NCBI RefSeq assembly: GCF_025562715.2
Contig: NZ_JAPFCC010000001.1
Span: 4,887,501-4,951,500, forward strand
Direction of reading: 5' to 3'
DNA length: 64,000 nt
DNA from: Endozoicomonas gorgoniicola
GTDB taxonomy: Bacteria > Pseudomonadota > Gammaproteobacteria > Pseudomonadales > Endozoicomonadaceae
Shown: in pieces, positions 43,306 through 52,025 of the stretch
How positions within the stretch are numbered: position 1 is the first letter of the stretch
Layout of the letters: the number at the start of each line of letters is the position of its first letter
Notes under the pieces: model-generated
The model's input: the letters and a program-made list of their open reading frames with translations, nothing else
Told to the model about the DNA's origin: nothing
Database searches by the model: none
Translations under genes and position numbers: made by a program

Positions 43306-44688
43306 TCAAAACAAGGCAAAAGCAAAAGGCAGGATTAAAGGAATAATCCATGCTGTAACAGTACGGGCAGAGCTAGTGCGGGCAGAGCTATAGCTTTGTG
43401 TAAATGATGAATGCCCTGACATCTCTGAAGAGGTAGACGATATATAACCCGTCATATCAATATTGTCGCTATAAGCGTCATGGTTGTTCAACAGCTTTAA
43501 AGGGTTATCTGAATTCATTTGCACGAAGTATTTATAGTGGTCAGGGGTCGATGAAAAGTAGTTGTTAACACTGGTTCTGATCAGGGTCGTGAGAGCCCCC
43601 GTATCAAAAGCACTATCACCTTTTGGCACATAAAGATAAGAATTGGATACGCTTATAAAGATTTTATTTTTTCTTATCGAGGGTATTGAGTTGGGGACGG
43701 CTTTCGATTTGATAATACTCCCCTTGTGCAGGTTGCTGTAAAGCCGTGAGTGGGCAATGTGTATTCTGGGAACCAGTGTTCCCCGCTCTACAACCATCAT
43801 ACTCCTGTTTGAATTCAGTATATTTTTTGGCTTAGAAGTGGTTCGAATAATATCTGACCAGCCTATGATTATGATGCTTTTTCCCTCAGCATAAATAAGT
43901 GGAAAATTGCCCTCTGACTCAAAGGCATTCAAAAACACACCAAAAATAGACAGCCCTGCTTTTCCTGTGACAGAAAACCAGGCTTTCTGAGATTTGGCAT
44001 CAGCAGAGTCGGAGCCAGTTACTGATAAAGCAGGAGCGAGCTTAACAGTCGCAGGCTTGTCGCTTTCTATTCCCGGCATAATACCATTCTGATGGCTTTG
44101 ACCAAGGCTGCAGATTGTCAGAGAAAAATCCGAAATGTCCATTGAATCTTTCATTTCATAGGGAACTTTAGAGGCTTTCAGAAGAAGGAGTGCGATCGGC
44201 AGCCTGGTACCACCTAGCGACCCGGTTCCTGAATAGTCCTGAATCCCGCCAGATCCTGATCCTGATCCGGAAAATATAGAGTCTTCGTCATCACTGTTAA
44301 GAGGTATGATATCGTTTTTTGTTGTTTTAAATTGAGAGAGCATTTTTTTTATACGCCGTTCAAAACGATAATGTTGTTCTGTTCTTCTGTTAGTCTCCGG
44401 CTCAAAATAAAAACTCGAGTCAGGTAAACCAAAATCTGCCGAAGGCGTTTTCGGTAAAGAGCGTCTGGGTAAAGAGCGTCTGATTGATTCGAGGTGAACG
44501 AGCAGATCGTCTCCCGGTGATGCTTCTATGACCGTATCGTAATGAACCGGATCACAGGGATTGAAAGGATCCACCGGCTGATGACTGCCACTGGTTACAG
44601 GGGATGCTCCGCAATAACCACTTAAAACTGCCACTATAAACGCAGGAAGCGATTGATTTAGCATAAGGTACACCACTACTCTTTGCAT
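43306..44688 (-). CDS. surface-protein candidate with signal peptide and GPI-like C-terminal tail, 460 aa
   Basis: Not recognised. A signal peptide covers residues 1-30 (MQRVVVYLMLNQSLPAF..). Near 133-148 an acidic DDED is followed by SGSGSGSGG, then more Gly/Ser. The C-terminus is Ser-rich (SSARTSSARTV) and ends in a hydrophobic segment (WIIPLILPFAFALF) with no following positive residues, the layout of a GPI-anchor signal in eukaryotes or of a bacterial C-terminal sorting tail. A perfect 15-base tandem repeat encodes RRSLP twice (70-79). The start at 44688 is ATG; an upstream TTG adds 11 residues. Function unknown. Confidence 0.65.
   Translation of the reverse strand: MQRVVVYLMLNQSLPAFIVAVLSGYCGASPVTSGSHQPVDPFNPCDPVHYDTVIEASPGDDLLVHLESIRRSLPRRSLPKTPSADFGLPDSSFYFEPETNRRTEQHYRFERRIKKMLSQFKTTKNDIIPLNSDDEDSIFSGSGSGSGGIQDYSGTGSLGGTRLPIALLLLKASKVPYEMKDSMDISDFSLTICSLGQSHQNGIMPGIESDKPATVKLAPALSVTGSDSADAKSQKAWFSVTGKAGLSIFGVFLNAFESEGNFPLIYAEGKSIIIIGWSDIIRTTSKPKNILNSNRSMMVVERGTLVPRIHIAHSRLYSNLHKGSIIKSKAVPNSIPSIRKNKIFISVSNSYLYVPKGDSAFDTGALTTLIRTSVNNYFSSTPDHYKYFVQMNSDNPLKLLNNHDAYSDNIDMTGYISSTSSEMSGHSSFTQSYSSARTSSARTVTAWIIPLILPFAFALF
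44453..44482 (-). repeat. perfect 15-base tandem repeat inside the surface-protein gene
   Basis: GGTAAAGAGCGTCTG occurs twice directly adjacent (plus strand), coding for RRSLP-RRSLP on the minus strand; the length keeps the frame, so copy number could vary without frameshift. Confidence 0.75.
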
Positions 44689-44780
44689 TCGATATTCGGC
44701 CTGCCGAATAGAGTAGATCAATGCTTAGTAGTTGAGTGGTTCATTTATCTCAGAATTGAAGTGAATTTTTTGAGCAGAAC

Positions 44781-44818
44781 ACACCCTGTGCCTGTATGGA
44801 AATCTATGCACAGGGTGT
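44781..44818. terminator. strong inverted repeat after the H-NS-like gene
   Basis: ACACCCTGTGC (44781-44791) and GCACAGGGTGT (44808-44818) form a perfect 11-bp stem with a 16-base loop, 58 bases downstream of the H-NS-like stop (minus strand) and upstream of the surface-protein gene. It could terminate the former or act as an operator for the latter. Confidence 0.55.
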
Positions 44819-44875
44819 ACTCAGATTAACCGTTATATCAGGAGTCTGTCGGACTTAAGGCTGCCCTGCTGACCC

Positions 44876-45304
44876 CTAGTCGTTATCAACTATACAGTCG
44901 GTTCGCTTCTTGTTCGTTCGATCAAGGTAGTCCTGGAAATCTTTGGGCAGGCGCCCGGTCGTTGAACCATACCAGCGAACAATGTCTCCCGATATGGTCT
45001 GGTATTCAAAGTTGTGCTTGCTGACATTGCGCTTGCGCTTGGATTCTTTCCCCATTTCATCCAGCAGGCTTAGGTCAGAAATAGACAGGCCCCGTTCGGC
45101 CATGGCTTTCTTGATTTCTTCGATACTGCGCTTTTTCTCTTCGCGCTTGACCTCTTCGGCCTCTTTCTCATTGAACTTTTCCTGCAGTACCTCATTCATA
45201 CGATTTATTATTCGCTCCATCTCTTCAGCATTCACGTCTTTGAAAAGAGAGCGAATTCTGGTTTTGCTGCCTAATCTGTGATGAAGTTCTTCGAATATAT
45301 TCAT
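44876..45304 (-). CDS. H-NS family histone-like nucleoid protein
   Basis: DNA-binding protein likely to silence AT-rich or acquired genes. The N-terminal part is a long charged coiled coil (about 25-85; MERIINRMNEVLQEKFNEKE) for oligomerisation. The C-terminal domain has YQTISGDIVRWYGSTTGRLP followed by KDFQDYL, matching the H-NS motif W-x-G-x-GR-x-P with a three-residue insertion before GR. Length is 142, near H-NS (137). The gene stands alone in an accessory region beside an unusual surface protein, which fits a xenogeneic silencer or its local modifier. Confidence 0.8.
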   Translation of the reverse strand: MNIFEELHHRLGSKTRIRSLFKDVNAEEMERIINRMNEVLQEKFNEKEAEEVKREEKKRSIEEIKKAMAERGLSISDLSLLDEMGKESKRKRNVSKHNFEYQTISGDIVRWYGSTTGRLPKDFQDYLDRTNKKRTDCIVDND

Positions 45305-45848
45305 TACTCTACCTCAGTGGCCAATCCAGATAGAAGGTACATTATTAAATGCCTGCTGAGCCTTTGGTAATCCTGAGCTGCAGCGGTGTTTAACAAAAAC
45401 CATCTATCCTCCCTAACACCAGGTAACTGTTGACAAGTTACGCATAACTCAAGTGGAATATCCATGACATAAAGCCAGCCATTGATTCAGTGGAATAGAC
45501 TTTCAGTTCATAGATTACACCACCTTGCCGTACGACCATGGCTATTTAACGATACGAAAACCACTTATACGACCAGCGCTGGATACTTTTTTTGCGTGCT
45601 TTTTCAACACTCACTCGCAATAATAATAACAACAGCCTGTATAATAGCTGTCATTATTTATTTCGAAATTTTTTTAAGGCAAAAATTATCGTTATTCTCA
45701 AACATTGAGTTCTTTGAAACGATAAGGAGCAAAAGGCAGAGTGTGACTGCGAAAAACAGAAATGTAATTAACACTCAGACATTATCTTCTCATATGAAAA
45801 AACGGTCTTTTTATTGCAGTACTGATGGTAAAAATTGCATTTTTATAG
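45305..45848. other. AT-rich gap without a supported gene
   Basis: 544 bases. A 130-residue plus-strand frame (45482-45874) has a hydrophobic stretch but no ribosome site and overlaps a better minus-strand frame, so I do not call it. The gap probably holds the H-NS-like promoter. Confidence 0.4.
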
Positions 45849-46064
45849 TCAGCAGCCATGGTCGTTTTGCCTGACTTTTTTGAAAGGCACTTCCTGCAAC
45901 GTTTCCTGCAATGCAGAACCAATGGACGCAATAAGGTCTGCCGGGCGATATTCCCTGACTTCCCCATTATCCATCAATACTTTCACCCAACCCGTTTTCA
46001 AACTCTGGAACAAACGACCTTCTTCAAATGTATTTCGGTCTTTTACTCTTAAAGTGCCATTCAT
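45849..46064 (-). CDS. small hypothetical protein, 71 aa
   Basis: Starts MNGTLRVKDRNTFEEGRLFQ and contains TGWVKVLMDNGEVREYRPADL, which reads like a small beta-barrel (SH3-like) domain; the end is basic (PFKKVRQNDHGC). No homologue is recognised and the ribosome site is weak (AAGAAAAG). The sequence character is protein-like, so I keep it as a probable small gene between the H-NS-like gene and the Na/Pi transporter. Confidence 0.45.
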   Translation of the reverse strand: MNGTLRVKDRNTFEEGRLFQSLKTGWVKVLMDNGEVREYRPADLIASIGSALQETLQEVPFKKVRQNDHGC

Positions 46065-46268
46065 TGCTTTTCTTAGCCCGCTCAAAATCCTGAGCCTCTA
46101 TTATCGGTAGCCGCTGTAGACACTTTAATGACATTTTTACGACCGATTGAAGACACCTGACACAGGCTGCCATAAACGTAAAAATTCGCCACTGAACACT
46201 GTAGAGCCTGCACCGTAACGCCGATAAATCAGCCTATAGCCTGAGTAGCTACCAATGGATGAGGCTTT

Positions 46269-48080
46269 ATGCTTAGTCGACTTTTTTTACCATCAGCCCT
46301 GCTGCTATTGATTTACGGGTTCTGGGTCAGCCCGGAGTTCAAAATCATTGCTGCCGGAGTCGCTATATTTCTGTTTGGCATGGTTTACCTTGAACAGGGA
46401 TTCAAGGTGTTCACTGGTGGGCTGTTGGAAAATATTCTGCAAAAAACCACTGACAAAGTTTGGAAAAGTCTCAGCTTTGGTATTGTTTCAACAGCCATTT
46501 TGCAATCAAGCTCGCTGGTTTCCGTCATTGTTATTTCATTTCTCAGCGCAGGACTGATTGGGCTGGCAGCCGGTGTGGGTATTATTTTCGGTGCCAACCT
46601 GGGCAGTACAGCAGGCGCATGGCTGGTTGCCGTGTTTGGTCTGAAAGTAAAATTATCTGCCTACGCTATGCCAATGCTTGTGATTGGCTTGCTGCTGAAA
46701 ACTCAACGGGCGAAAAAACTTAATGGTTGTGGCTTTATTCTTCTTGGCATCGGCTTTCTGTTTCTGGGCATTCACTATATGAAAGAAGGCTTCGAAGCCT
46801 TTAAAAGTGCAATAGACCTTGCCGAATACGCCATGGACGGTTTTGCCGGGCTGATGGTTTACACCATGATTGGCATGGTCGCCACCGTTATCATGCAGTC
46901 GACCAATGCCACAATGGTACTCACCTTCTCTGCTCTGGCGATTGGTCAGCTTTCTTACGAAAACGCTCTGGCCATCGCTATTGGCTCCAACATAGGTACC
47001 ACCATTACCGCTATTTTAGGCGCAATCAGTGCCAATGCCGAAGGTAAACGATTGGCCGTCGCACACCTGGCCTTCAATGTGATTACTGCACTGCTTGCCA
47101 TTATCCTGATTGAGCCCCTGATCAACCTGGTTAATCAGATTGCCGAATACCATGGTGTTGCCAGTAACAACTACACACTCAAACTGGCTATTTTCCATAC
47201 TCTGTTCAACATTCTGGGCATGCTGATACTGCTTCCATTTCTGGGTTTGATGGTGAAATGGTTACAGTCTCTATTCCGCGATCAGTCTGCAGCAAAACCC
47301 CTCAACCTTGCCAGTCACGATGGAACTGAGCCGGAAAAAGCGATCTACCTTAACCCGGTTACACTCAGTTATCCGGATACCGCTATGCGGGCTATGACGA
47401 GGGAGTGCGCACACTTGTACCGCAACGCACTGGAAATCATCTGTTATAGCATCTATCTATCTGGTGAAAAACTGCGAGAAACCGACAATCTGGAAGAGCT
47501 GGTCAAAAATTGGAAAAGAGAAGAGCAGCCCTGGACTATCAAGGACCTGTATATCCGCCATATCAAAGGCATTTATGCCGATATCATCCAGTATTCCGGA
47601 GCGCTTGAAGGTCGCCTGCCAAAGCAACAGGCTCAGGAACTGTTTGCCCTGAAAGTGGCCTGCAGAGATTTTGTACAGGCCATCAAGCACGTAAAGCATA
47701 TTTATAAAAATATGGGTAAGTACACCGATTCAGAAAATGAGCAGATTCGGGAGCAATACAACCAGCTCAGGCTCTGCATTGCGTCGGTTTTGAAACTGGT
47801 TGACCTGTTGGGCGTAAAACGCCGGTACAGCCATATTCGTGAGCATACTGACCAGTTAAAACAGGAGCTAAGGGAGCAGGACAAGCAAACCAACACAGCC
47901 CTGAATGAATTGATTCGTTCCGGTCAGGTTGATGCCTATATGGCCAGCTCCCTTCTGAACGACAGCGCTCATGCGCATGATGCCTGTACCAACCTGATTG
48001 ATGGTGCTGTGATTATGTTGACCAGAGACAGTGAGGAGTATCACGATTTTGATGTCACACCAGAGATCGCCCGTTCATAA
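46269..48080 (+). CDS. Na+/phosphate cotransporter with PhoU-like domain (NptA/YjbB family)
   Basis: Inner-membrane phosphate transporter. Two inverted Na_Pi_cotrans repeats cover residues 1-330, each with the QSS/T motif: STAILQSSSLVSVIV and TVIMQSTNATMVLTF. The remaining C-terminal ~230 residues are soluble and helical, PhoU-like. Length is 603. YjbB-type proteins can export phosphate, and ppx next door (convergent) releases phosphate from polyphosphate; a functional link is an inference. Confidence 0.9.
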   Translation: MLSRLFLPSALLLLIYGFWVSPEFKIIAAGVAIFLFGMVYLEQGFKVFTGGLLENILQKTTDKVWKSLSFGIVSTAILQSSSLVSVIVISFLSAGLIGLAAGVGIIFGANLGSTAGAWLVAVFGLKVKLSAYAMPMLVIGLLLKTQRAKKLNGCGFILLGIGFLFLGIHYMKEGFEAFKSAIDLAEYAMDGFAGLMVYTMIGMVATVIMQSTNATMVLTFSALAIGQLSYENALAIAIGSNIGTTITAILGAISANAEGKRLAVAHLAFNVITALLAIILIEPLINLVNQIAEYHGVASNNYTLKLAIFHTLFNILGMLILLPFLGLMVKWLQSLFRDQSAAKPLNLASHDGTEPEKAIYLNPVTLSYPDTAMRAMTRECAHLYRNALEIICYSIYLSGEKLRETDNLEELVKNWKREEQPWTIKDLYIRHIKGIYADIIQYSGALEGRLPKQQAQELFALKVACRDFVQAIKHVKHIYKNMGKYTDSENEQIREQYNQLRLCIASVLKLVDLLGVKRRYSHIREHTDQLKQELREQDKQTNTALNELIRSGQVDAYMASSLLNDSAHAHDACTNLIDGAVIMLTRDSEEYHDFDVTPEIARS

Positions 48081-48117
48081 CAAACCGGATACGGCTGAGC
48101 AAAGCCCAGCCAGATAA

Positions 48118-49620
48118 TCAGTCAACAACCAGCCAGTACCCTACCCGAATCTGTTCGATTCGCTCCCGCTCAAAATCCGCTGCCGTTAGCGTATGCTGTT
48201 TCAGCCATTTCTTAGGGAAAGAAACCGTCAGCTTTTTATTGTCAGCTTCAAGAGAGTAGGTAAACCCGTTATCCGCACCTTTGATATGATTCAGCACAAT
48301 GGCGATTCGTAGCAGAATGGTCAGTTTCAACAACCTGCTTTCTTCATCATCACTGTCAATCAACGTCCTGGGGATTGTGCGCCGGTGTCCTCTGACCAGA
48401 AGAGCCAGCTTGCGCTGCTGCTCCTTGCTGAAGCCCATTAAATCGGAGTGATGAATCAGGTAAGCACCATGACGATGGTACTGGGAATGGGAAATATCCA
48501 GCCCGACTTCGCACACCAGGGCAGCCCAGGACAGTAACTCCCTTTCGCCCTGGCCTAATCCCCATTTTTCTGCCACCTGATCAAAGCAGCACAAAGCATG
48601 CTGACGAACCGCTTCCGCATTGCTCTGGTCCACATGATAACGTTTCATCAGGGCAGAAATCGTCCGGCCACGAACATCTTCATGCCGGTCACGCCCCAGC
48701 ATGTCGTACAACACCCCTTCCCGCAGAGCGCCATCGGAATACTGCATCTGCTCAATATCAAACGCATCAAAACAGGCGATTAAAATCGCCAGGCCTGCAG
48801 GGAAAATCGTCTGCCGTTCGGGCTTCAGTCCGGAAAAGCGGATACGATCTGTGCGGTTGAATACCAGCAGATCATGTTTCAGTTTATTCAGTCGTTCCCG
48901 GGTAATAACATCCCCTTCGCCCATTGCCTGAAGGATACTGCTGACCGTACGAATAGACCCTGAGGACCCCACAGCATCTTCCCAGCTAAGCTCCCGATAC
49001 GTTTTCTCTATATTCAACAGTTCCAGTCGGGCGGCATAATAAGCTGACTGGAAACGTTCCGGCGACAAATGCCCACCGGAAAAAAAGCGGTCATTGAACG
49101 TCACACACCCCATGTGCAAGCTCTCAAGCAGCCGGGGTTCAAAGCGCTCACCAACGATCAGTTCGGTACTGCCACCGCCAATATCCACCACCAGTCTGCG
49201 ATCATTATCATCAGCCTGAGTCTGGGCAACCCCCAGATAAATCAGTCGCGCTTCTTCGCGCCCGGCAATGATTTCAATGGGATAAGGCAAAATTTTTGCG
49301 GCACGTCGAACAAATTCGTCGCTGTTTCTGGCTTTTCTCAGCGCATTGGTGCCAACAATTCTGATGGCCTGAAACGTTCTGCCTTTCATGTACTGGGCAA
49401 ACTGTGCCAGACAGTTAAGTCCACGCTCCATGGCTGCATCAGACAAACTGCCATCTTTTGCCAGCCCGGCGGCTAGCTGAACTTTCTCGCCCAACCGTTC
49501 CACAGGCCGGATTTCTCCCTGGTCGACCCGGGCCACAATCATATGGAAACTGTTAGACCCCAGATCAATAGCCGCTACCAAAGGCTGGCCGTCTGTCTCA
49601 CTTTGACCGATTTCTCTCAT
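48118..49620 (-). CDS. ppx: exopolyphosphatase (Ppx/GppA family)
   Basis: Splits phosphate from the end of polyphosphate, and the family may hydrolyse pppGpp. AAIDLGSNSFHMIVARV, VVDIGGGSTELIVGE and GSSGSIRTV supply the sugar-kinase-fold nucleotide and metal sites, and the C-terminal HD-like domain starts near residue 315. Length is 500. It is divergent from trxA, the same order as in Pseudomonas (ppx-trxA-rho-ubiD). Confidence 0.93.
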   Translation of the reverse strand: MREIGQSETDGQPLVAAIDLGSNSFHMIVARVDQGEIRPVERLGEKVQLAAGLAKDGSLSDAAMERGLNCLAQFAQYMKGRTFQAIRIVGTNALRKARNSDEFVRRAAKILPYPIEIIAGREEARLIYLGVAQTQADDNDRRLVVDIGGGSTELIVGERFEPRLLESLHMGCVTFNDRFFSGGHLSPERFQSAYYAARLELLNIEKTYRELSWEDAVGSSGSIRTVSSILQAMGEGDVITRERLNKLKHDLLVFNRTDRIRFSGLKPERQTIFPAGLAILIACFDAFDIEQMQYSDGALREGVLYDMLGRDRHEDVRGRTISALMKRYHVDQSNAEAVRQHALCCFDQVAEKWGLGQGERELLSWAALVCEVGLDISHSQYHRHGAYLIHHSDLMGFSKEQQRKLALLVRGHRRTIPRTLIDSDDEESRLLKLTILLRIAIVLNHIKGADNGFTYSLEADNKKLTVSFPKKWLKQHTLTAADFERERIEQIRVGYWLVVD

Positions 49621-49818
49621 GATCCTTTACTGCAAGGGTGTGTTTACTTGAAAGCCGGACTCAGCATAACAGAAGGCGGCTTGTCTCACATAACAGATCA
49701 TTAATTCCTGGCTGATCCTGCAAAACCATGCAAATTTAAAAATTCGAACAATTGTTTCTCAGGCAGACCGTTTGCTATGATTTCGAAACTGAATGCAAAT
49801 GGCTAGGAGACCCATTCC

Positions 49819-50142
49819 ATGAGCGATATTGTCAATGTGACAGACGCTTCCTTCGAAGAGGACGTACTGAAGGCTGACGGACCGGTACTGGTCGACTACT
49901 GGGCAGAGTGGTGCGGCCCCTGCAAAATGATTGCACCGGTTCTGGATGAAATTGCCCAGGACTACGACGGCAAGTTGAAGATCTGCAAACTGAACATCGA
50001 CGAAAACGAAGCCACTCCACCCAAATATGGCGTGCGCGGTATCCCGACCCTGATGCTGTTCAAGGGCGGCAATGTAGAAGCGACTAAAGTCGGCGCTCTG
50101 TCCAAATCTCAGCTGACTGCATTTCTGGACAGTAACCTCTGA
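49819..50142 (+). CDS. trxA: thioredoxin 1
   Basis: Cytosolic dithiol reductant. Active site Cys32 and Cys35 in WAEWCGPCKMIAPVL; the cis-Pro loop is RGIPTLMLF. Length 107 is standard. AGGAG is placed before the ATG. It lies upstream of rho with a 507-base gap, as in E. coli and Pseudomonas. Confidence 0.97.
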   Translation: MSDIVNVTDASFEEDVLKADGPVLVDYWAEWCGPCKMIAPVLDEIAQDYDGKLKICKLNIDENEATPPKYGVRGIPTLMLFKGGNVEATKVGALSKSQLTAFLDSNL

Positions 50143-50173
50143 TCCTTTTCAGGGAACAGGCAAGCCAGAAATG

Positions 50174-50204
50174 GCCGGATGTTATTTTGGTATTTTCATC
50201 CGGC
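50174..50204 (+). terminator. hairpin after trxA
   Basis: GCCGGATG (50174-50181) and CATCCGGC (50197-50204), perfect 8-bp stem with a 15-base T-rich loop, 31 bases after the stop. Confidence 0.55.
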
Positions 50205-50227
50205 GGTCTGCCTGATGCCTGCACCAG

Positions 50228-50261
50228 CATTGCGCTACTTTCATCATTGCGCTACGTTCGT
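50228..50261 (+). repeat. 17-base tandem repeat in the rho leader
   Basis: CATTGCGCTACTTTCAT is followed directly by CATTGCGCTACGTTCGT (14 of 17 identical). Confidence 0.6.
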
Positions 50262-50649
50262 CAATGCAACTCAGACAGACCTTTCAACGTACTGAGCAGA
50301 AAAAAGAATAATAAAACCTATTTAAAGTTGACGAGACACTAGTTCTTGATTATTTTCCAGAAAAGGATATAGACTGTTGGAGTGACACATGTCAGACGCC
50401 AACGATTGATAAATTGGTACAATGACAGTCAATAGAATTATTTCCGGCCGGGCTTGTTTTGAATTCTTTCGAGCCAACACTCACTTAATTCAAGTACATG
50501 ACCTAAACATCGGGCTGTAGCTGAAAGGCTGTAAACAGCTTTCGCAGGGATTGGCATTAAGCGATCCTTAAAATAATAATCTCAATAATACCTGATTTTC
50601 CTGCAACTACGACGGCCACTACCTTTCAATATAACGTTCTCAAACTGTT

Positions 50650-51909
50650 ATGCATCTTACCGAACTAAAGAAACAATCTGTTCCTGAGCTTCTGGCAAAA
50701 GCCAATGAAATGGGCCTGGACAACCTCGCCCGTTCACGAAAGCAGGACGTAATATTCTCTATCCTCAAGCGCCATGCCCGCAGCGGGGAAGACATCTTTG
50801 GCGAAGGCGTTCTGGAAATCCTCCAGGACGGCTTTGGCTTCCTGCGATCTGCCGACAGTTCCTATCTGGCAGGCCCTGATGATATTTACGTATCCCCAAG
50901 CCAGATCCGCCGTTTTAACCTGAGAACCGGCGACAGCATCTCGGGTAAAATTCGCCCGCCAAAAGAAGGTGAGCGTTATTTCGCGCTGCTGAAAGTTAAC
51001 GAAATTAACTTTGATCAGCCTGAAAATGCCCGCAATAAAATTCTGTTTGAAAACCTGACGCCATTGTTCCCGCAGGATCGTCTGGTGATGGAAATGGGTA
51101 ACGGTTCTACAGAAGACCTGACCGGTCGAATTATTGATCTGGTCTCCCCAATCGGCAAAGGTCAGCGCGGTCTGATCGTATCTCCGCCAAAAGCCGGTAA
51201 AACCCTGATGCTGCAAAATATTGCAGCCAACATCACCCGTAACAACCCTGAATGTCACCTGATTGTACTGCTGATCGACGAACGTCCTGAGGAAGTGACA
51301 GAGATGGCACGTTCTGTTCGTGGAGAAGTGGTCGCGTCCACGTTTGACGAACCACCATCACGTCACGTTCAGGTGGCCGAAATGGTACTGGAGAAAGCCA
51401 AGCGACTGGTTGAGCACAAGAAAGACGTTGTCATTCTGCTCGACTCCATTACCCGTCTGGCACGTGCTTACAACACCGTCATTCCATCTTCCGGCAAGGT
51501 TCTGACCGGTGGTGTGGATGCCCATGCCCTGGAACGTCCGAAGCGTTTCTTTGGTGCTGCCCGTAACATTGAAGAAGGCGGCAGCCTGACCATCGTAGCC
51601 ACCGCACTGGTGGATACCGGCTCCAAGATGGACGAAGTGATCTTCGAGGAATTTAAAGGTACCGGTAACATGGAACTGAACCTCGACCGTCGCATCGCTG
51701 AAAAGCGTGTGTTCCCGGCTATCGGTATTAACAAGTCCGGTACTCGTCGTGAAGACCTGCTGACCACGGAAGAAGAGCTGCAGCGCATGTGGATTCTGCG
51801 TAAAATCCTGCACCCAATGGATGAAATACAGGCCGTTGAATTCCTGCTGGATCGTATGAAGCACACCAAGACCAATGAAGAGTTCTTCCAGGCCATGAAG
51901 CGCAAGTAA
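50650..51909 (+). CDS. rho: transcription termination factor Rho
   Basis: Hexameric RNA helicase that ends transcription. MHLTELKKQSVPELLAKANE starts the N-terminal domain; the RNA-binding cold-shock-like domain covers about 48-115 (GEGVLEILQDGFGFLRS). Walker A is PPKAGKT (179-185), Walker B VVILLDSITRLAR. Length is 419, with no insertion. The sequence is as conserved as in other gammaproteobacteria. Confidence 0.98.
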   Translation: MHLTELKKQSVPELLAKANEMGLDNLARSRKQDVIFSILKRHARSGEDIFGEGVLEILQDGFGFLRSADSSYLAGPDDIYVSPSQIRRFNLRTGDSISGKIRPPKEGERYFALLKVNEINFDQPENARNKILFENLTPLFPQDRLVMEMGNGSTEDLTGRIIDLVSPIGKGQRGLIVSPPKAGKTLMLQNIAANITRNNPECHLIVLLIDERPEEVTEMARSVRGEVVASTFDEPPSRHVQVAEMVLEKAKRLVEHKKDVVILLDSITRLARAYNTVIPSSGKVLTGGVDAHALERPKRFFGAARNIEEGGSLTIVATALVDTGSKMDEVIFEEFKGTGNMELNLDRRIAEKRVFPAIGINKSGTRREDLLTTEEELQRMWILRKILHPMDEIQAVEFLLDRMKHTKTNEEFFQAMKRK

Positions 51910-51919
51910 GTCTTCTTCT

Positions 51920-51962
51920 TTTTCTACAGAAACAGCTACCCCGTAGCCGTTTCTGTAGAAAA
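51920..51962. terminator. strong palindromic hairpin after rho
   Basis: TTTTCTACAGAAAC (51920-51933) and GTTTCTGTAGAAAA (51949-51962) are perfect inverted copies of 14 bases, with an inner GCTAC/GTAGC pair. It lies ten bases after the rho stop. The T-run precedes and the A-run follows the stem, so it is not a classic terminator on the plus strand. Confidence 0.6.
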
Positions 51963-52025
51963 GCCTCCCTTCCTGATAACAATACAATCAGCCCCTATAA
52001 CGATAACCTCCCGGCAGTAGAATCC

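Larger units (their letters stand above)
50143..50649. promoter_or_regulatory. trxA-rho intergenic region and rho leader
   Basis: 507 bases without a gene. It contains the trxA hairpin, a 17-base tandem repeat, and a hairpin GAAAGGCTG/CAGCTTTC at 50523-50543, about 107 bases before rho. In E. coli the rho leader mediates autoregulation by Rho; the same is likely but not shown here. Confidence 0.45.

Noticed and set aside
45482..45874. 130-codon plus-strand frame with a hydrophobic stretch
   Set aside because: No ribosome site, poor protein character at both ends, and overlap with the more protein-like minus-strand gene at 45849-46064.
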